Shown here: piece by piece, positions 1-14,554 of the stretch
Numbering within the stretch: position 1 is the stretch's first letter
Layout: each line of letters begins with the position of its first letter
Origin: Mycolicibacterium fortuitum subsp. fortuitum
Lineage (GTDB): Bacteria > Actinomycetota > Actinomycetes > Mycobacteriales > Mycobacteriaceae
Assembly (NCBI RefSeq): GCF_022179545.1
Contig: NZ_AP025518.1
Span: 1 to 64,000 of the forward strand
Direction of reading: 5' to 3'
Length of the DNA stretch: 64,000 nt
Made by a program: the position numbers and the translations under genes
Notes under the pieces: model-generated
Databases searched by the model: none
What the model was told of the DNA's origin: nothing
What the model saw: only the letters and a program-made list of their open reading frames with translations

Positions 1-1518
1 TTGCCAGCTGACCCCGATCCACCGTTTGTCGCGGTCTGGAACAGCGTCGTCGCCGAGCTCAACGGCGATCGTGATTCCAACAGTGATCCGGCGCTCCCAC
101 CACTGACTCCTCAGCAAAGAGCCTGGCTCAAGCTGGTGAAACCCCTCGTCATCGCCGAGGGGTTTGCTCTGCTCTCCGTTCCCACCCCGTTCGTCCAGAA
201 CGAGATCGAACGGCACCTCCGCGAACCGATCATCAACGCGCTCAGCCGCAAGCTTGGTCAACGCGTCGAGCTGGGCGTACGCATCGCCACCCCCCCAGAG
301 GAATCCGAGGACTCCTCCTCTGACGCTGGTTTGTCCGACGACGAACGTCCAGACGCGAGCGCTGCCACGCCGGCCGCCGACCTCGACGAGATCGACGACG
401 ACCGCGCCGCCAAGGCCAGCGCCGAGGAATCATGGCCTACCTACTTCAGCAGCCCGCAGCGCGATTCCACGATCAGCGACGACAACGCGGTCAACCTCAA
501 CCGGCGCTACACCTTCGACACGTTCGTCATCGGCGCGTCGAACCGCTTCGCTCACGCCGCGACGCTGGCCATCGCCGAGGCGCCCGCCCGGGCCTACAAC
601 CCGTTGTTCATCTGGGGTGAATCAGGCCTCGGAAAGACGCATCTGCTGCATGCCGCGGGAAATTATGCGCAACGTCTCTTCCCGGGCATGCGGGTGAAGT
701 ATGTCTCCACCGAGGAATTCACCAACGACTTCATCAACTCGCTGCGTGACGACCGCAAGGCCTCGTTCAAACGCAGTTACCGCGACATCGACATCCTGCT
801 CGTCGACGACATCCAGTTCATCGAGGGCAAGGAAGGTATCCAGGAAGAGTTCTTCCATACCTTCAACACGCTGCACAACGCGAACAAGCAGATCGTCATC
901 TCCTCGGACCGGCCGCCCAAGCAACTGGCCACCCTCGAGGATCGGCTGAGGACCCGTTTCGAGTGGGGCCTGATCACCGATGTGCAGCCGCCCGAGTTGG
1001 AGACACGTATCGCGATTCTGCGTAAGAAAGCGCAGATGGATCGCCTCGACGTGCCCGATGACGTGCTCGAGCTCATCGCCAGCAGCATCGAGCGCAACAT
1101 CCGCGAGCTCGAGGGTGCATTGATCCGGGTGACGGCCTTCGCCTCACTCAACAAGACCCGGATCGACAAGGCACTGGCCGAAGTCGTGTTGCGCGATCTG
1201 ATCGCCGATGCCACCACGATGCAGATCAGCACCGCGGCGATCATGGCGGCCACCGCGGAGTACTTCGAGACCACGGTCGAGGAGCTGCGCGGCCCCGGCA
1301 AGACCCGGGCGCTGGCGCAGTCCCGCCAGATCGCCATGTACCTGTGTCGCGAGCTCACCGATCTGTCCCTGCCGAAGATCGGCCAGGCGTTCGGGCGCGA
1401 TCACACCACTGTCATGTATGCGGAGAAGAAGATCCGGGGCGAGATGGCCGAGCGACGTGAAGTCTTCGACCACGTCAAGGAACTCACCACTCGCATCCGC
1501 CAGCGCGCCAAGCGCTGA
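1..1518 (+). CDS. dnaA: Chromosomal replication initiator DnaA
   Basis: This is the AAA+ initiator that binds DnaA boxes in oriC and melts the adjacent AT-rich DNA. The 505-residue product has an N-terminal domain I (about 1-95), a variable acidic linker (about 100-160), a Walker A GESGLGKT near residue 206, a Walker B LLVDDIQF near 270, and the C-terminal domain IV helix-turn-helix with the signature [12 protein letters not shown] near 465. The start is TTG at base 1; the N-terminus aligns from memory with the short mycobacterial form, so the molecule was probably linearised at this codon. Anything upstream, including the promoter, is outside the window. Confidence 0.97.
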   Translation: MPADPDPPFVAVWNSVVAELNGDRDSNSDPALPPLTPQQRAWLKLVKPLVIAEGFALLSVPTPFVQNEIERHLREPIINALSRKLGQRVELGVRIATPPEESEDSSSDAGLSDDERPDASAATPAADLDEIDDDRAAKASAEESWPTYFSSPQRDSTISDDNAVNLNRRYTFDTFVIGASNRFAHAATLAIAEAPARAYNPLFIWGESGLGKTHLLHAAGNYAQRLFPGMRVKYVSTEEFTNDFINSLRDDRKASFKRSYRDIDILLVDDIQFIEGKEGIQEEFFHTFNTLHNANKQIVISSDRPPKQLATLEDRLRTRFEWGLITDVQPPELETRIAILRKKAQMDRLDVPDDVLELIASSIERNIRELEGALIRVTAFASLNKTRIDKALAEVVLRDLIADATTMQISTAAIMAATAEYFETTVEELRGPGKTRALAQSRQIAMYLCRELTDLSLPKIGQAFGRDHTTVMYAEKKIRGEMAERREVFDHVKELTTRIRQRAKR

Positions 1519-2143
1519 ACCACTTCTTGTCGGTCCCGCCGGAACGGAGCTCGAGCGCCCACGGGCGGTCTCCCAAGCTGTCTTCCTGAGGTCCGACGCG
1601 TCTCACATCGTGGTCTCTTCGGGCCCGCCCGGCGAAAAATCTTGTAACAACTTTCGCCTCAGAACGCGTCCCCTGTCACAGCTCACCGCTGTGGATACTG
1701 CTGTGCACAACCTGCGGGCAAACCACGGGATGAATGACAAAATCATCCACACGATGTCATTTGTCCACACTCGCCGGCGCGTCCATCCACCGCTCTCCAC
1801 AGGCGACTCACATCGCGACACACCGACGGTGCTGGGCAAACACCCGCTCATCCCCAGTTTTCACAGTCCCTAATACTGTTACTCAAATATCTTCTAAGAA
1901 TTCTTTCTAGAAGAAGGGCGTTGGGGACACCGGACGAATCCTGGAGATCCGCGCCGGCTCGAGAAGCACATGCAAGCCCCATGTCACCCCGGTCGATTAG
2001 CTTTCAAGTTCATGCGGAAAGCTCTACGGTGGTTCAACGACAGCGGTTTCCAGCTTTGTCATTCAGCTCGATGCTGCATGGTGAGGTTCCGGGAAGACGC
2101 AGGTAGAGCTCGTTATGGGGATCATCGAAGGGGCGCATAGCAC
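1519..2143. other. oriC: oriC: DnaA-box cluster with AT-rich unwinding element
   Basis: The 625-base dnaA-dnaN spacer holds no convincing gene. Matches to the mycobacterial DnaA box TTGTCCACA and its variants lie at about 1689-1698 (reverse), 1701-1710 (reverse), 1743-1752, 1761-1770 (ttgtccacac, the best match), 1783-1791 and 1794-1802, with a weaker one at about 1859-1867. Immediately beyond them, 1868-1912 is strikingly AT-rich for this genome and is the likely duplex unwinding element. The 3' part (about 1990-2140) should also carry the dnaN promoter and leader. Confidence 0.9.
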
Positions 2144-3337
2144 GTGGCGACGACGACGGCTGGGCTGACCGACTTGAAGTTCCGCGTGGTGCGTGAGGAC
2201 TTCGCGGACGCGGTGGCCTGGGTGGCCCGCAATCTGCCGACCCGGCCCACCATCCCGGTCCTGGCCGGGGTGCTGCTGACCGGCACTGATGACGGTCTGA
2301 CCATCTCCGGCTTCGATTACGAAGTTTCCGCAGAGGTGCGAGTCAGTGCCGAAATCGCTTCTCCTGGAAGCGTTTTGGTGTCAGGACGGCTGTTGTCCGA
2401 CATCACCAAGGCGTTGCCGGCCAAGCCGGTGGAGCTCAGCGTGGAAGGCACCCGGGTCTCGCTGACCTGTGGCAGCGCCCGGTTCTCACTGCCCACGCTG
2501 GCGGTCGAGGACTATCCGGCGCTGCCGACCCTGCCCGACGAAACCGGTGTGGTGTCATCCGACCTGTTCGCCGAGGCCATCGGTCAGGTGGCCGTTGCCG
2601 CCGGCCGCGATGACACGCTGCCGATGCTGACCGGCATCCGCGTCGAGATCTCCGGTGAATCAGTGGTTTTGGCCGCGACCGACCGTTTCCGGCTGGCCGT
2701 GCGCGAGCTGACCTGGGAAACCGCTGCGACCGATGTCGAGGCGGCGGTGCTGGTTCCGGCGAAGACCTTGGCCGAGGCGGCCAAGGCAGGCACCGACGGC
2801 AACCAGGTGCACCTGTCCCTGGGCTCCGGTGAATCGGTCGGCAAGGACGGTCTGCTGGGCATTCGCAGTAACGGCAAGCGCAGCACCACGCGGTTGCTCG
2901 ACGCCGAGTTCCCGAAGTTCCGTCAGCTGCTGCCCAATGAGCACACCGCCGTGGCGACCATCGGTGTGGCCGAGCTCACCGAGGCCATCAAGCGTGTGGC
3001 GCTGGTGGCCGATCGCGGAGCGCAGATCCGGATGGAATTCGGCGATGACGTCCTGCGGTTGTCGGCTGGCGCCGACGACGTGGGCCGGGCCGAGGAAGAT
3101 CTGCCGGTCGAATTCGCCGGGGACCCGCTGACCATCGCGTTCAATCCGACCTACCTCACCGACGGGTTGAGCTCACTGCACTCGGACCGGGTGACGTTCG
3201 GTTTCACCACGCCGAGCCGTCCTGCCGTGTTGCGGCCCACGGGTGAAGATGGTGGTACCGGTGGTGGTTCGGGTCCTTTCCCGGCCGCCAAGACCGATTA
3301 CGTCTATCTGTTGATGCCGGTTCGCCTTCCTGGCTGA
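2144..3337 (+). CDS. dnaN: DNA polymerase III beta subunit (sliding clamp)
   Basis: This is the ring-shaped processivity clamp for the replicative polymerase and for repair polymerases. The 397 residues show three repeated clamp folds, beginning with the [15 protein letters not shown] region and ending in the conserved [11 protein letters not shown] tail that forms part of the partner-binding pocket. The length is close to the mycobacterial norm of about 400. It starts with GTG at 2144. It sits directly after oriC and 25 bases upstream of gnd. Confidence 0.97.
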   Translation: MATTTAGLTDLKFRVVREDFADAVAWVARNLPTRPTIPVLAGVLLTGTDDGLTISGFDYEVSAEVRVSAEIASPGSVLVSGRLLSDITKALPAKPVELSVEGTRVSLTCGSARFSLPTLAVEDYPALPTLPDETGVVSSDLFAEAIGQVAVAAGRDDTLPMLTGIRVEISGESVVLAATDRFRLAVRELTWETAATDVEAAVLVPAKTLAEAAKAGTDGNQVHLSLGSGESVGKDGLLGIRSNGKRSTTRLLDAEFPKFRQLLPNEHTAVATIGVAELTEAIKRVALVADRGAQIRMEFGDDVLRLSAGADDVGRAEEDLPVEFAGDPLTIAFNPTYLTDGLSSLHSDRVTFGFTTPSRPAVLRPTGEDGGTGGGSGPFPAAKTDYVYLLMPVRLPG

Positions 3338-3362
3338 CCGGCGCGGTCGAGAAAGGGCGCAC

Positions 3363-4256
3363 ATGCAACTGGGGTTGGTCGGCCTGGGCAAGATGGGCTT
3401 CAACATGCGCGAGCGCCTGCGCGCCGGTGGCCACGAAGTCGTGGGTTACGACCCCCGGCCGGAAGTCAGCGACGTGGCCAACTTGGCAGATCTGGCCGGC
3501 GCCCTCGAGGCGCCCCGGGTGGTCTGGGTGATGGTGCCCTCCGGCACGGTGACCCATGAGACCATCACCGCGCTCGCCGATGTGCTCAGTGCCGGAGATC
3601 TGGTGATCGACGGTGGCAACTCGCGCTACACCGAGGATGGCCCGCACGCAAAGTTGTTGGGCGACAAGGGAATCAACTTCATCGACGCCGGCGTGTCCGG
3701 CGGCGTATGGGGGCTTCACGAGGGATACGGTCTGATGGTCGGTGGCAGCGATGCCGATGTGGCTCGAGCCATGCCGATCTTCGACACGCTGCGCCCCGAG
3801 GGTGATGTGGCCGACGGTTTCGTCCACGCCGGCCCGGTCGGCGCCGGGCACTACGCCAAAATGGTGCACAACGGCATCGAGTACGGCCTGATGCACGCTT
3901 ACGCCGAAGGATACGAGCTGCTCGCGGCCGAGGAACTGATCGCCGATCCGCAGGCGGTGATCCAGGCGTGGACCAACGGCACCGTCGTGCGGTCCTGGCT
4001 GCAGCAGCTGCTGGCCAAGGCCCTCAAGGAAGATCCGGGGTTCGCCGCGATCAGCGGCTACACCGAGGATTCCGGCGAAGGCCGGTGGACGGTGGAAGAG
4101 GCCATCAGTCATCGCGTTCCGATGCCGGTGATCGCGGCTTCGTTGTTCGCCCGGTTCGCCTCGAGGCAAGAGGACTCGCCGACCATGAAAGCGGTCTCGG
4201 CGTTGCGCAACCAGTTCGGTGGGCATGCTGTGCACCGGATCAGCGAGTCCGGTTAG
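3363..4256 (+). CDS. gnd: 6-phosphogluconate dehydrogenase, decarboxylating (short form)
   Basis: It oxidatively decarboxylates 6-phosphogluconate to ribulose 5-phosphate. The 297 residues include the Rossmann motif GLGKMG at 6-11, with an Asp (GYDPRP) at the end of beta-2. They also include the substrate motifs VMVPSG, DGGNSRY, GVSGG and [10 protein letters not shown]. It is a short GntZ-like enzyme rather than the 470-residue form. The acidic residue after beta-2 is, by analogy with known family members, typical of NAD+ preference rather than NADP+. It is embedded between dnaN and recF, 8 bases before recF, as in other mycobacteria. Confidence 0.93.
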   Translation: MQLGLVGLGKMGFNMRERLRAGGHEVVGYDPRPEVSDVANLADLAGALEAPRVVWVMVPSGTVTHETITALADVLSAGDLVIDGGNSRYTEDGPHAKLLGDKGINFIDAGVSGGVWGLHEGYGLMVGGSDADVARAMPIFDTLRPEGDVADGFVHAGPVGAGHYAKMVHNGIEYGLMHAYAEGYELLAAEELIADPQAVIQAWTNGTVVRSWLQQLLAKALKEDPGFAAISGYTEDSGEGRWTVEEAISHRVPMPVIAASLFARFASRQEDSPTMKAVSALRNQFGGHAVHRISESG

Positions 4257-4264
4257 GTGTTTCG

Positions 4265-5419
4265 ATGTATGTCCGCCACCTGGGGCTGACCGACTACCGG
4301 TCCTGGGCACACGTCGAGCTCGAGCTGGAGCCCGGCCGGACCGTTTTCGTCGGACCGAACGGTTTCGGAAAGACGAATCTTGTTGAGGCACTGTGGTATT
4401 GCGCCACGCTTGGTTCTCATCGGGTGGCCTCTGACGCGCCGCTGATCAGGGCCGGTGCACAGCGCGCCATCGTCTCGAGCATCGTGGTGAACGAAGGTCG
4501 GGAGCTGGCGGTCGATCTCGAGATCACCAGCGGTCGCGCCAACAAGGCGCGGTTGAACCGGTCGCCGGTGCGGTCTCCCCGCGAGATCCTCGGGGTGTTG
4601 AGGGCGGTGTTGTTCAGCCCGGAGGACCTGGCGCTGGTTCGCGGCGATCCAGGTGAGCGGCGCCGCTATCTCGACGAGTTGGCAACCACCCGCCGGCCGG
4701 CCATTGCAGGTGTCCGTGCCGACTACGAAAAAGTAGTACGTCAGCGCACCGCTCTGCTGAAAACTGCTGCGGGAGCGCGCTATCGGGGCGATCGGAGCGT
4801 GCTCGACACGCTCGATGTGTGGGACGGGCACCTCGCCGCGCACGGCGCTGCGCTGATCGCCGCTCGTATCGCACTGGTCGAGCAGCTCCACCCCGAAGTA
4901 CAGAAGGCCTATCAGTTGTTGGCACCCTCGAGCCGGCCCGCCGCGATCCGGTACCGGTCCAGCGTGGAGGCGATCGCCAACGCCCCTGGCTTGGAGTCCG
5001 TCGAGTTCTACGAGGCCGCCCTCCTGGACGGATTGGCTCGCCGGCGCGACGCCGAGCTGGACCGCGGCGTCTGCCTGGTGGGCCCGCACCGCGACGATCT
5101 GGAGCTGTGGCTCGGTGATCAGCCCGCCAAAGGCTTTGCCAGCCATGGTGAATCATGGTCGATGGCCCTGGCACTGCGCTTGGGAGCCTACGAGCTGCTG
5201 CGGTCGGACGGTGTGGATCCGGTGCTGCTGCTCGACGACGTCTTCGCGGAGTTGGACACCGCTCGTCGCCAGGCGTTGGCGACGGTCGCCGGGGAAGCCG
5301 AGCAGGTCCTGGTCACCGCGGCGGTCGGCGAGGACATCCCGCAGGACTGGGAGGTCAACCGGGTCGAGATCCGCATGACCGAAGGCGACCAGGGGCGGAT
5401 ATCGGTGGTGCAGGCATGA
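4265..5419 (+). CDS. recF: DNA replication/repair protein RecF
   Basis: This SMC-like ATPase helps load RecA at gapped DNA and supports stalled forks. The 384 residues begin [14 protein letters not shown]. They carry Walker [10 protein letters not shown] near residue 30, a signature-like region near 300, and Walker [12 protein letters not shown] near 320. The open frame runs further upstream, but the conserved N-terminus fixes the ATG at 4265, just after the gnd stop. Its TGA overlaps the ATG of the next gene (ATGA), so the two are translationally coupled. Confidence 0.96.
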   Translation: MYVRHLGLTDYRSWAHVELELEPGRTVFVGPNGFGKTNLVEALWYCATLGSHRVASDAPLIRAGAQRAIVSSIVVNEGRELAVDLEITSGRANKARLNRSPVRSPREILGVLRAVLFSPEDLALVRGDPGERRRYLDELATTRRPAIAGVRADYEKVVRQRTALLKTAAGARYRGDRSVLDTLDVWDGHLAAHGAALIAARIALVEQLHPEVQKAYQLLAPSSRPAAIRYRSSVEAIANAPGLESVEFYEAALLDGLARRRDAELDRGVCLVGPHRDDLELWLGDQPAKGFASHGESWSMALALRLGAYELLRSDGVDPVLLLDDVFAELDTARRQALATVAGEAEQVLVTAAVGEDIPQDWEVNRVEIRMTEGDQGRISVVQA

Positions 5420-6009
5420 CAGACGAATCATCAGAGTCCACCGGTCCGGTATCTCGAGATCCGGCCCCCGCGGTCACCCCCGAGGAGCTCACCCGGATGC
5501 GCGGAATGGATCTGGTGCGCCGAACCCTCGAGGAGGCTCGGGGCGCAGCCCGCAGCCAGGGTAAGGACGTCGGTCGGGGCCGCAGTGCCCCGGTGCGGCG
5601 GGTGGCGGGAAATGCCGGACGGCGCCGCAGCTGGTCGGGTCCGGGTCCTGACGTCCGTGATCCGCAGCTGCTCGGGTCCGCGACACAGGATCTGGCGAAG
5701 GTGCGCGGTTGGTCCTCGAGAGTCGCCGAGGGCTCGGTATTCGGCCGGTGGCGCGCTGTCGTGGGTGATCAGATCGCCGACCATGCCAATCCGACGGCCT
5801 TGAACGAAGGTGTGTTGACGGTCTCGGCCGAGTCGACGGCGTGGGCCACCCAGCTGCGGATGGTCCAGTCTCAGCTGCTGGCGAAGATCGCCGCGGCGGT
5901 CGGGGACGGGGTCGTGACCTCGTTGAAGATTGTCGGACCGGTCGGCCCGTCGTGGCGGAAGGGCCGATATCACGTGCCGGGGCGCGGCCCCCGGGACACC
6001 TACGGCTAG
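5416..6009 (+). CDS. dciA: DUF721 protein, DciA-type replicative helicase operator
   Basis: The 197-residue product has a low-complexity basic N-terminus followed by a DUF721 domain (about 85-165: W-rich segment, [27 protein letters not shown]). The family includes DciA, the ancestral DnaB helicase loader/operator of bacteria that lack DnaC or DnaI; this is the Rv0004 position. It overlaps the recF stop by 4 bases. The location beside oriC, dnaN and gyrBA fits a role in replication initiation. Confidence 0.88.
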   Translation: MTDESSESTGPVSRDPAPAVTPEELTRMRGMDLVRRTLEEARGAARSQGKDVGRGRSAPVRRVAGNAGRRRSWSGPGPDVRDPQLLGSATQDLAKVRGWSSRVAEGSVFGRWRAVVGDQIADHANPTALNEGVLTVSAESTAWATQLRMVQSQLLAKIAAAVGDGVVTSLKIVGPVGPSWRKGRYHVPGRGPRDTYG

Positions 6010-6029
6010 GCCGGCCGAGACTGCGCTGA

Positions 6030-8255
<2,226 letters not shown>

Positions 8256-8290
8256 GCGGAACCGACGATGCACACCGCATTCATTCGGGT

Positions 8291-8306
8291 GAAGGTCGCG
8301 ACCTTC
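8291..8306. repeat. Perfect 16-bp palindrome in the gyrB-gyrA spacer
   Basis: GAAGGTCGCGACCTTC reads identically on both strands with no central spacer. It is in the 164-base gyrB-gyrA gap, which holds no other recognisable feature apart from the ribosome site before gyrA. It could be an operator-like site; no known regulator is inferred. Confidence 0.6.
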
Positions 8307-8419
8307 CTGACGGCGGCACTGTGACCTCGAGGACGCATCTGCCCTGCGCGCCACCGTAATTCACGACGGGTCCGCACGGCCATCGACCACACCAAGCCGA
8401 GCCAACGAGCGAGGAACAC

Positions 8420-10924
<2,505 letters not shown>

Positions 10925-10976
10925 CGCTGTCGCCGAGGCCCGTCCCGGACCTCGGCCTGAGCTAAGGAGCTGTTAG

Positions 10977-11879
10977 GTGAGTTCACCGAGCGAGCCGGGG
11001 TACCCGCGAGCGGGCGACCGGCCCGGCAGTTCCAACGGCTCGGGCACCGGGACCGCAGGGGCCGACGCGAACCCGCCGGCCAACAAGGCCGCCGGGACGC
11101 AGCCGCGTGCCGCCGGCGGTCAGATCACCGAGACCGGTGAGGCGCCGCCGTGGCAGCGGGGCACCTCCGCCCGCACCACGCCGCCGGCGGCGAACGAGGG
11201 GCGCGAGGAAAGTGGGCGCACTCCGAGCGGTCACTCCCCCGGTGTGGAGGCCCGGCTGCAACGTTTCGTGGCCGGCGCAGAGTCCAAGGACACCGAGCAG
11301 CAGGCGCGTCCGGCCCGTCCGGCCGCGCCTGCTCCCTCGGCCGGCCGCACCGAACAGGTCCGGCCCGAGGCCTATGCGAGCGAGATCCCGGACCTGTCCG
11401 GGCCCTCGCCTCGTACGCCGCAACGCAAGACAGCCGGTGAGGCACCGCCGGCCAGAAGCTCGAGCAACAGCCCGACGACGCGGATCCAGGTGGCCAATCG
11501 TGGCACGCACCAGGGTCCGGTCCGGGCCAGCATGCAGATCCGCCGGGTCGACCCGTGGACTGTGCTCAAGGTCTCACTGGTCTTGTCGGTGGTGCTGTTC
11601 TTCGTGTGGATGATCGCGGTGGCGTTCCTGTACCTGGTGCTCGGCGCCATGGGCGTGTGGAGCAAGCTCAACAGCAATGTCGGCGACCTTCTCACCAGCG
11701 CAAGCGGTGCGTCAGGCGGTGAATTGGTCTCCAGCGGAACGATCTTCGGCGGCTCGGCGCTGATCGGACTGGTGAACATCGTCGTGCTGTGTGCGATGGC
11801 GACCATCGGTGCCTTCATCTACAACCTGACCACCGATCTGGTCGGCGGGGTCGAGGTCACGCTGGCCGACAGGGATTGA
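10977..11879 (+). CDS. DUF3566 transmembrane protein (Rv0007-like)
   Basis: This 300-residue membrane protein has a long disordered Pro/Ala/Gly-rich cytoplasmic N-terminus (about 1-180). A DUF3566-type C-terminal domain follows, with two hydrophobic segments: [20 protein letters not shown] near 197-220 and a second near 260-285. The GTG start at 10977 is preceded by AAGGAG. It sits directly downstream of gyrA, as in other mycobacteria, and is probably co-transcribed with it. The function is not known to me. Confidence 0.85.
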   Translation: MSSPSEPGYPRAGDRPGSSNGSGTGTAGADANPPANKAAGTQPRAAGGQITETGEAPPWQRGTSARTTPPAANEGREESGRTPSGHSPGVEARLQRFVAGAESKDTEQQARPARPAAPAPSAGRTEQVRPEAYASEIPDLSGPSPRTPQRKTAGEAPPARSSSNSPTTRIQVANRGTHQGPVRASMQIRRVDPWTVLKVSLVLSVVLFFVWMIAVAFLYLVLGAMGVWSKLNSNVGDLLTSASGASGGELVSSGTIFGGSALIGLVNIVVLCAMATIGAFIYNLTTDLVGGVEVTLADRD

Positions 11880-11935
11880 TTTGGGACTCTGCACTCCGGT
11901 GCGGTAATCTCTGCGCTCGGTCGATCCCAATTTTC

Positions 11936-12009
11936 GGGCCTATAGCTCAGGCGGTTAGAGCGCTTCGCTGATAACGAAGAGGTCGGAGGTTCGAGTCCTC
12001 CTAGGCCCA
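11936..12009 (+). tRNA. tRNA-Ile (GAT)
   Basis: The 74-base cloverleaf has acceptor strands GGGCCTA/TAGGCCC, anticodon loop CTGATAA (anticodon GAT), T-arm GGAGG-TTCGAGT-CCTCC and discriminator A. The genomic 3' end continues CGA rather than CCA, so CCA must be added enzymatically. Confidence 0.97.
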
Positions 12010-12050
12010 CGACACCCGGTGTAGCCGGTGATCACCGAGAGGTTGCGCCC

Positions 12051-12173
12051 ATGCGGTTTCTGCTTCTGGCCGGCGTCGCAGCCGCCGCGGTGATCATCTG
12101 GCGGTCACGCCACGGTGAAGAAGTTTGGCATGACTTGGCAGATGCGCCACCTCGGCCAAATGAGGGGCCTTAG
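12051..12173 (+). CDS. DLW-39-like micro-protein
   Basis: A 40-residue ORF (ATG CGG TTT CTG ...) encodes an N-terminal hydrophobic helix (MRFLLLAGVAAAAVIIW), a charged stretch and a VWHDLADAP tail. Size, topology and location between tRNA-Ile and tRNA-Ala downstream of gyrA match the small actinobacterial DLW-39 family as I remember it, although the tail motif here is a variant. GAGAGG lies about 10 bases upstream. The stop codon TAG at 12171-12173 is inside the tRNA-Ala gene, so the two genes overlap by 10 bases. Confidence 0.7.
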   Translation: MRFLLLAGVAAAAVIIWRSRHGEEVWHDLADAPPRPNEGP

Positions 12174-12236
12174 CTCAGTTGGTAGAGCGCTGCCTTTGCA
12201 AGGCAGATGTCAGGAGTTCGAATCTCCTAGGCTCCA
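12164..12236 (+). tRNA. tRNA-Ala (TGC)
   Basis: The 73-base cloverleaf has acceptor GGGGCCT/AGGCTCC (one G-T pair), anticodon stem CTGCC/GGCAG with loop TTTGCAA (anticodon TGC), T-arm AGGAG-TTCGAAT-CTCCT and discriminator A. CCA is not encoded. Its first ten bases are also the end of the upstream micro-ORF. Confidence 0.97.
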
Positions 12237-12257
12237 CAAATCCAGATTTGAGTTCAG

Positions 12258-12292
12258 AGCGGTTCCGGTGACAGCTGTCCGGAGCCGCTTTT
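12258..12292 (+). terminator. Rho-independent terminator after tRNA-Ala
   Basis: The stem is AGCGG-TT-CCGG paired with CCGG-AG-CCGCT around a short loop that is itself palindromic (ACAGCTGT), followed by TTTT. It ends the tRNA-Ile/tRNA-Ala transcript. Confidence 0.7.
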
Positions 12293-12383
12293 GTCGTTCC
12301 TGGCCACAGACCGGCCACCTCGTGCGTGCTTGAATGTCGCTGGAAGTTTTCGGGCAGTCGGGGGGCAAGCGGTGGGCCGCAGA

Positions 12384-13261
12384 ATGGTGAGCATTGCGCT
12401 CACGTCGGTGTTCGCGGCCGGGCTGCTGTGGGCTTGCGTCATCGCCGGGCCCGTCCTGCCTGTGGCTCGCGCCGACGTCTTCCATCAGGTGTGCCCGGAC
12501 GCCGCTGCCCAACTCGATGCGTGGTTGCAGCGCGCGAACGATCACAACAGCCGGACCGGCTCCGTCAACGCCTACGACCACGCCGCTGTCGATGTGTTCA
12601 ACGCCGAGAAGGTACAGCTCGAGGCGGACCGCAGCGCGCTGATGCCGCGTATCGACGCGTGCAACGCGGCCGTCGCAGTACTGACGCCCAAAGACCCGTC
12701 AGGGTTACAGCTGGCCACGCCCACGGCGGCGCAACGGCTCGCGATCGACAATGCGAGGAAAGGTATCCCCGCGGGCTATCAGCCGCCGTCCGTACGCAAG
12801 GGGGATCGGGAGACCGTGCCCAAGGACGCGCCGGAACGGCCACTGTATGAAGCGCTGCGCGGAGACAACTCGAGGAACGTGCCGAAAGATGTCCGCCTTG
12901 CCGGTGCAGCCGCGCCTCCGGCAGGAGCGCCCGACCCGGCCTATCCGGGACAGAAGGTCGGAAAGACAACGGCCGGCGACGCGAAAGTCGCGCCGGACCA
13001 CATCGTTCCGCTGGAGGAGCTGATCAAGCTTCCCGGTTTTCTGAAGTTGACCTCAGATCAGATCTACCTGCTGTCGCAGGCACCGCTGAACTACCGATGG
13101 ATGTCCTGGACCGCAAACACCGCCGAGAATTCGGGCAGCGCTGCACACGTGCTGCCCGAGGCCGACCGCAGCTGGGCGGAAAGCAGATACGGCTACAGAA
13201 CGAGACCCGAAATCAGCTGCAGGACATCATCAACAACCTCGTCAAGGCCAACGGAGAGTGA
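12384..13261 (+). pseudogene. Secreted HNH-nuclease-like protein, apparent frameshift near the 3' end
   Basis: The product has a signal peptide (about 1-30, ending VARADVFHQ), a helical region and an HNH-like core. The core reads APDHIVPLEELIKLPGF, then LNYRWMSW and an Asn-rich segment. The uninterrupted frame runs to 13304, but after WAE (about 13180) its sequence becomes low-complexity Ser/Thr/Arg. The -1 frame instead continues KQIRLQNETRNQLQDI... and ends KANGE at TGA 13261, a far more plausible helical tail. A 1-base loss near 13178-13183 explains this. It may be a sequencing error or a real lesion. The start could also be GTG at 12372. Function in this organism is unknown. Confidence 0.6.
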
Positions 13262-13340
13262 GTCGGGTGCAGATCGGCTCGCCGCGCAAAGATCTCGGAG
13301 CTGAACACGACCAGCTCATGACGCGCCGGTTGGATGCGTG

Positions 13341-13987
13341 ATGACAGGACCGACATCACCGTTCGGCGGTAACCCGAATCATCCCGGCGCGCCTGACTGG
13401 GGGTCGCCGCAACAGCCTTGTCCACCAACCGGTTACGGGCAACCACCGAACTATCCCCCATCGGGATACCCGGCGCCCGGCAGCGCCCCGCCGGTCTATG
13501 GGTTTCCGCAGTCGGGATTTCCGCAACCGTGGCAGGGATATCAGCAGCAGCAGCCGGACAGGAGTGCGGGCAGGTCGAAGTTGCTGATCGCGTTGGCGAT
13601 CGCCCTGCCGGTGCTACTGATTCTGTGTGGTGTCGGCGGGTGGATGTGGTTTTCGGACAGCCGGGAAAAGGGGGCGATCAAGGGCGTCGCTTCCCAATTC
13701 GCCGAAGCGATAGACACCCAGGATCAGGACAAGATGCTGGCGGCGCTTTGTCAGGAAGAGCATGACCTGGTCACCGACGGTGACAGCTTCGATCCCGCCG
13801 ATTCGGGCCCGGGGGCGAAGGACAACCGCCAGCCCCGTTCGAGGTCACGGACGTCACGGTGAAAGACGATGTGGCACAGGTCCAATTCCTGCGACCGGAC
13901 TCCGGACACTCCGGCTCCTTGTATCTACGCAAGGAATCGGGGGCGTGGAAGGTGTGCGACCCGGCTCAGGAACAGTTCGGCAAATAG
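13341..13987 (+). pseudogene. Membrane-anchored DUF4878-like protein, apparent frameshift in a G/C run
   Basis: The N-terminus is rich in Pro, Gly, Gln and Tyr (about 1-75). One membrane segment follows (LLIALAIALPVLLILCGVGG, about 79-100), and then the start of an NTF2-like/DUF4878-type extracellular domain (FAEAIDTQDQDKMLAALC). The frame stops at 13862 after a low-complexity tail. The alternative frame from 13814 reads GEGQPPAPFEVTDVTVKDD and on through SGSLYLRKESGAWKVCDP to TAG 13987. This is exactly how such domains end. The shift falls in GGGCCCGGGGG at 13806-13815, a run prone to slippage or sequencing error. The alternative GTG start is at 13338. Confidence 0.6.
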
Positions 13988-14001
13988 CCGACGCCATCGC
14001 G

Positions 14002-14400
14002 TCAGGGCTTCGGGCTGACCTCGACGCTCGGCGGCAACGGTGACGGCTCCGGCCGGCTGGACCGCCTGACGATCGAGAACGTGACGGCTCCGCCCGCCAG
14101 GACGGCTGCGGCGACGCCGGCGATCACCAGCCGGCGGCGGCGCCGTTTGGGTTCGGGATCTGCGGCGGCCTCCTGCAGAACCTCGGGCAGGGCGGCCACC
14201 GCCTCTGCCGCGGCGGCCAACTGGCGCCGCAACTTGCCCGACTCGTAGCGCTTACGCAGACCGGTGGCTATGGCAGACGCGGTGTTGGCGCTCAGGCCCA
14301 CTACGCCGCGGGTCACGTCGACGGGTCCGACCGTGCTGTATTTCAAGCCACGGGCCAGGCGTTGACGGGGGTCCAACCGAGTATCGACGTTCGCGGTCAT
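14002..14400 (-). CDS. cwsA: Cell wall synthesis protein CwsA
   Basis: This 132-residue Rv0008c-type protein interacts in mycobacteria with CrgA and Wag31 and supports polar growth and shape. It has a basic cytoplasmic region (RRQLAAAAEAVAALPEVLQE), an Arg-rich stop-transfer segment RRRRR near 87, one membrane helix (VIAGVAAAVLAGGAVTF, about 92-110) and a Pro-rich C-terminus. It is convergent with the preceding gene and lies about 1.3 kb from crgA. Confidence 0.85.
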   Translation of the reverse strand: MTANVDTRLDPRQRLARGLKYSTVGPVDVTRGVVGLSANTASAIATGLRKRYESGKLRRQLAAAAEAVAALPEVLQEAAADPEPKRRRRRLVIAGVAAAVLAGGAVTFSIVRRSSRPEPSPLPPSVEVSPKP

Positions 14401-14554
14401 CTGTCACCTTTCTGGGCACTCACAGGGCACTGGCGACGCACGTGAGTGGGCTGTTCGTCGGCTGAGATCCAGATTGCCATCTCCGTGCGAGTCTGGGGCG
14501 GCTTGGAGGGGTATCTGACCGTTGTCACGAGATGGGATGGCAGACTGAGTAGCC

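Noticed and set aside
1921..2106. 61-codon ORF in the oriC spacer
   Set aside because: TTG start, no ribosome site, no family resemblance, and it lies in non-coding origin and leader DNA.
4253..5146. 297-codon minus-strand ORF opposite recF
   Set aside because: Stop-free antisense of a clear recF in GC-rich DNA; composition is His/Arg/Gln-rich nonsense.
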